Below the pieces are notes generated by a model. It had not been told where the DNA came from, searched no databases, and saw nothing but the letters and a program-made list of their open reading frames with translations. A stretch of 29,717 nucleotides of DNA from a virus, in the IMG/VR virus record IMGVR_UViG_3300032288_002284, positions 1 to 29,717 of that record, one strand, 5' to 3'. The translations under genes and the position numbers were made by a program. Below, in pieces: positions 29,380 through 29,717 of the stretch. Position 1 is the first letter of the stretch; every line of letters starts with the position of its first letter.

Positions 29380-29717
29380 CTTTGCTTGCTGCCGCTTGTA
29401 CGCTCAGCACTCCTCTTGCAAGGACACTGTTTCCTGTCGTAATGTCTCGCAACGTCCAGTTATAGACTGCGATCTCATCAGTGAGGGTCGATGGAATCTG
29501 CAAAGTCGCAGACGTTGCTGTCCTGGCAGCGAAACCAGCATTCTCGACGACAAGCACGTCCTCTCCCGCTCGATTTTCAGCAACGAACCGCAAGGTCAAT
29601 CCCGTCAGCGTTGCACTCGTGCTGATCGTGACATTGGTTTGCTCGTCTTTGTAGACCGTTATTGTCGTTCCGTTGACTCGCTCTGGAGTCGATGCTGAGA
29701 CTGGGTACACGTTGATG
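29372..29717 (-). CDS. Partial beta-sandwich-like protein at the window edge
   Basis: The frame is open to the right edge of the window (the GTG at 29710 may be internal), so the true start may lie outside. At least 112 residues, Thr/Ala/Val-rich with alternating strands (TTITVYKDEQTNVTISTSATLTGLTLRFV, LQIPSTLTDEIAVYNWTLRD). Such proteins upstream of HNH-terminase in phages often resemble tail or head surface domains with immunoglobulin-like folds. No family named. Confidence 0.65.
   Translation of the reverse strand, partial: INVYPVSASTPERVNGTTITVYKDEQTNVTISTSATLTGLTLRFVAENRAGEDVLVVENAGFAARTATSATLQIPSTLTDEIAVYNWTLRDITTGNSVLARGVLSVQAAASKDA

Noticed and set aside
1-29717. CRISPR array, rRNA, insertion sequence or integrase
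   Set aside because: I saw no regular spaced repeats, rRNA sequences, transposase motifs or tyrosine/serine integrase motifs on either strand.

Overview
The window is a stretch of a tailed (siphovirus-type) bacteriophage or prophage genome. All but one of the genes I accept lie on the minus strand, tightly packed with ATGA/GTGA/TAATG overlaps and clear Shine-Dalgarno (SD) sites in front of ATG, GTG and TTG starts. There is no integrase, excisionase, recognisable lysis gene or DNA polymerase in view, so the window is either incomplete or these functions are divergent. The host cannot be fixed from the sequence. A sigma70-like promoter, SD-led translation and a CsrA-like protein say Gram-negative-like bacterium; a planctomycete-type host is only a guess from the flavour of a few accessory proteins.

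Right to left (direction of transcription), 29.7-14.4 kb is the virion module in textbook order: a partial beta-domain protein, HNH endonuclease, terminase small and large subunits, portal, ClpP-like head protease, HK97-type major capsid protein, a small head protein, connector, head-tail adaptor, gp10-like protein, beta-sandwich protein, tail completion protein, tail tube, two tail-assembly chaperone frames joined by an evident A AAA AAA -1 frameshift site, tape measure, and three tail-tip-side proteins. The capsid gene has its own consensus-like promoter and a hairpin-rich leader. The last tail gene encodes a protein with about 31 cysteines in 435 residues, and the next gene resembles Erv/Alr sulfhydryl oxidases. 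A metallophosphoesterase and a small HExxH metallopeptidase-like protein close this arm.

At 12.7-12.9 kb sits the only plus-strand gene, a 67-residue protein with a ribbon-helix-helix-like segment. Leftward from 12.55 kb runs the early/replication module: a CsrA-like protein with a C-terminal extension, small proteins (including a 32-residue single-membrane-segment peptide), a ParB-like protein, a Sak4-type RecA-fold ATPase with a DUF669 ssDNA-binding partner, two tRNA-like genes flanking a secreted beta-helix-like protein, a DnaN sliding clamp, zinc-finger and HNH proteins, an intrinsic terminator, an UvsW-like helicase and a primase-helicase. Directly after the primase comes a 443-bp gene-free region with a family of (G)GGACAAAAAT repeats in both orientations, an AT-rich palindrome and a second perfect dyad, a good candidate replication origin. 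Further left are a RusA resolvase, a DUF3310 protein and small accessory proteins.

Likely division of labour: primase, helicase, clamp, Sak4, DUF669 and RusA replicate and recombine the DNA (borrowing a host polymerase); HNH, terminases, portal and protease package it; the tail genes build a flexible tail of moderate length.
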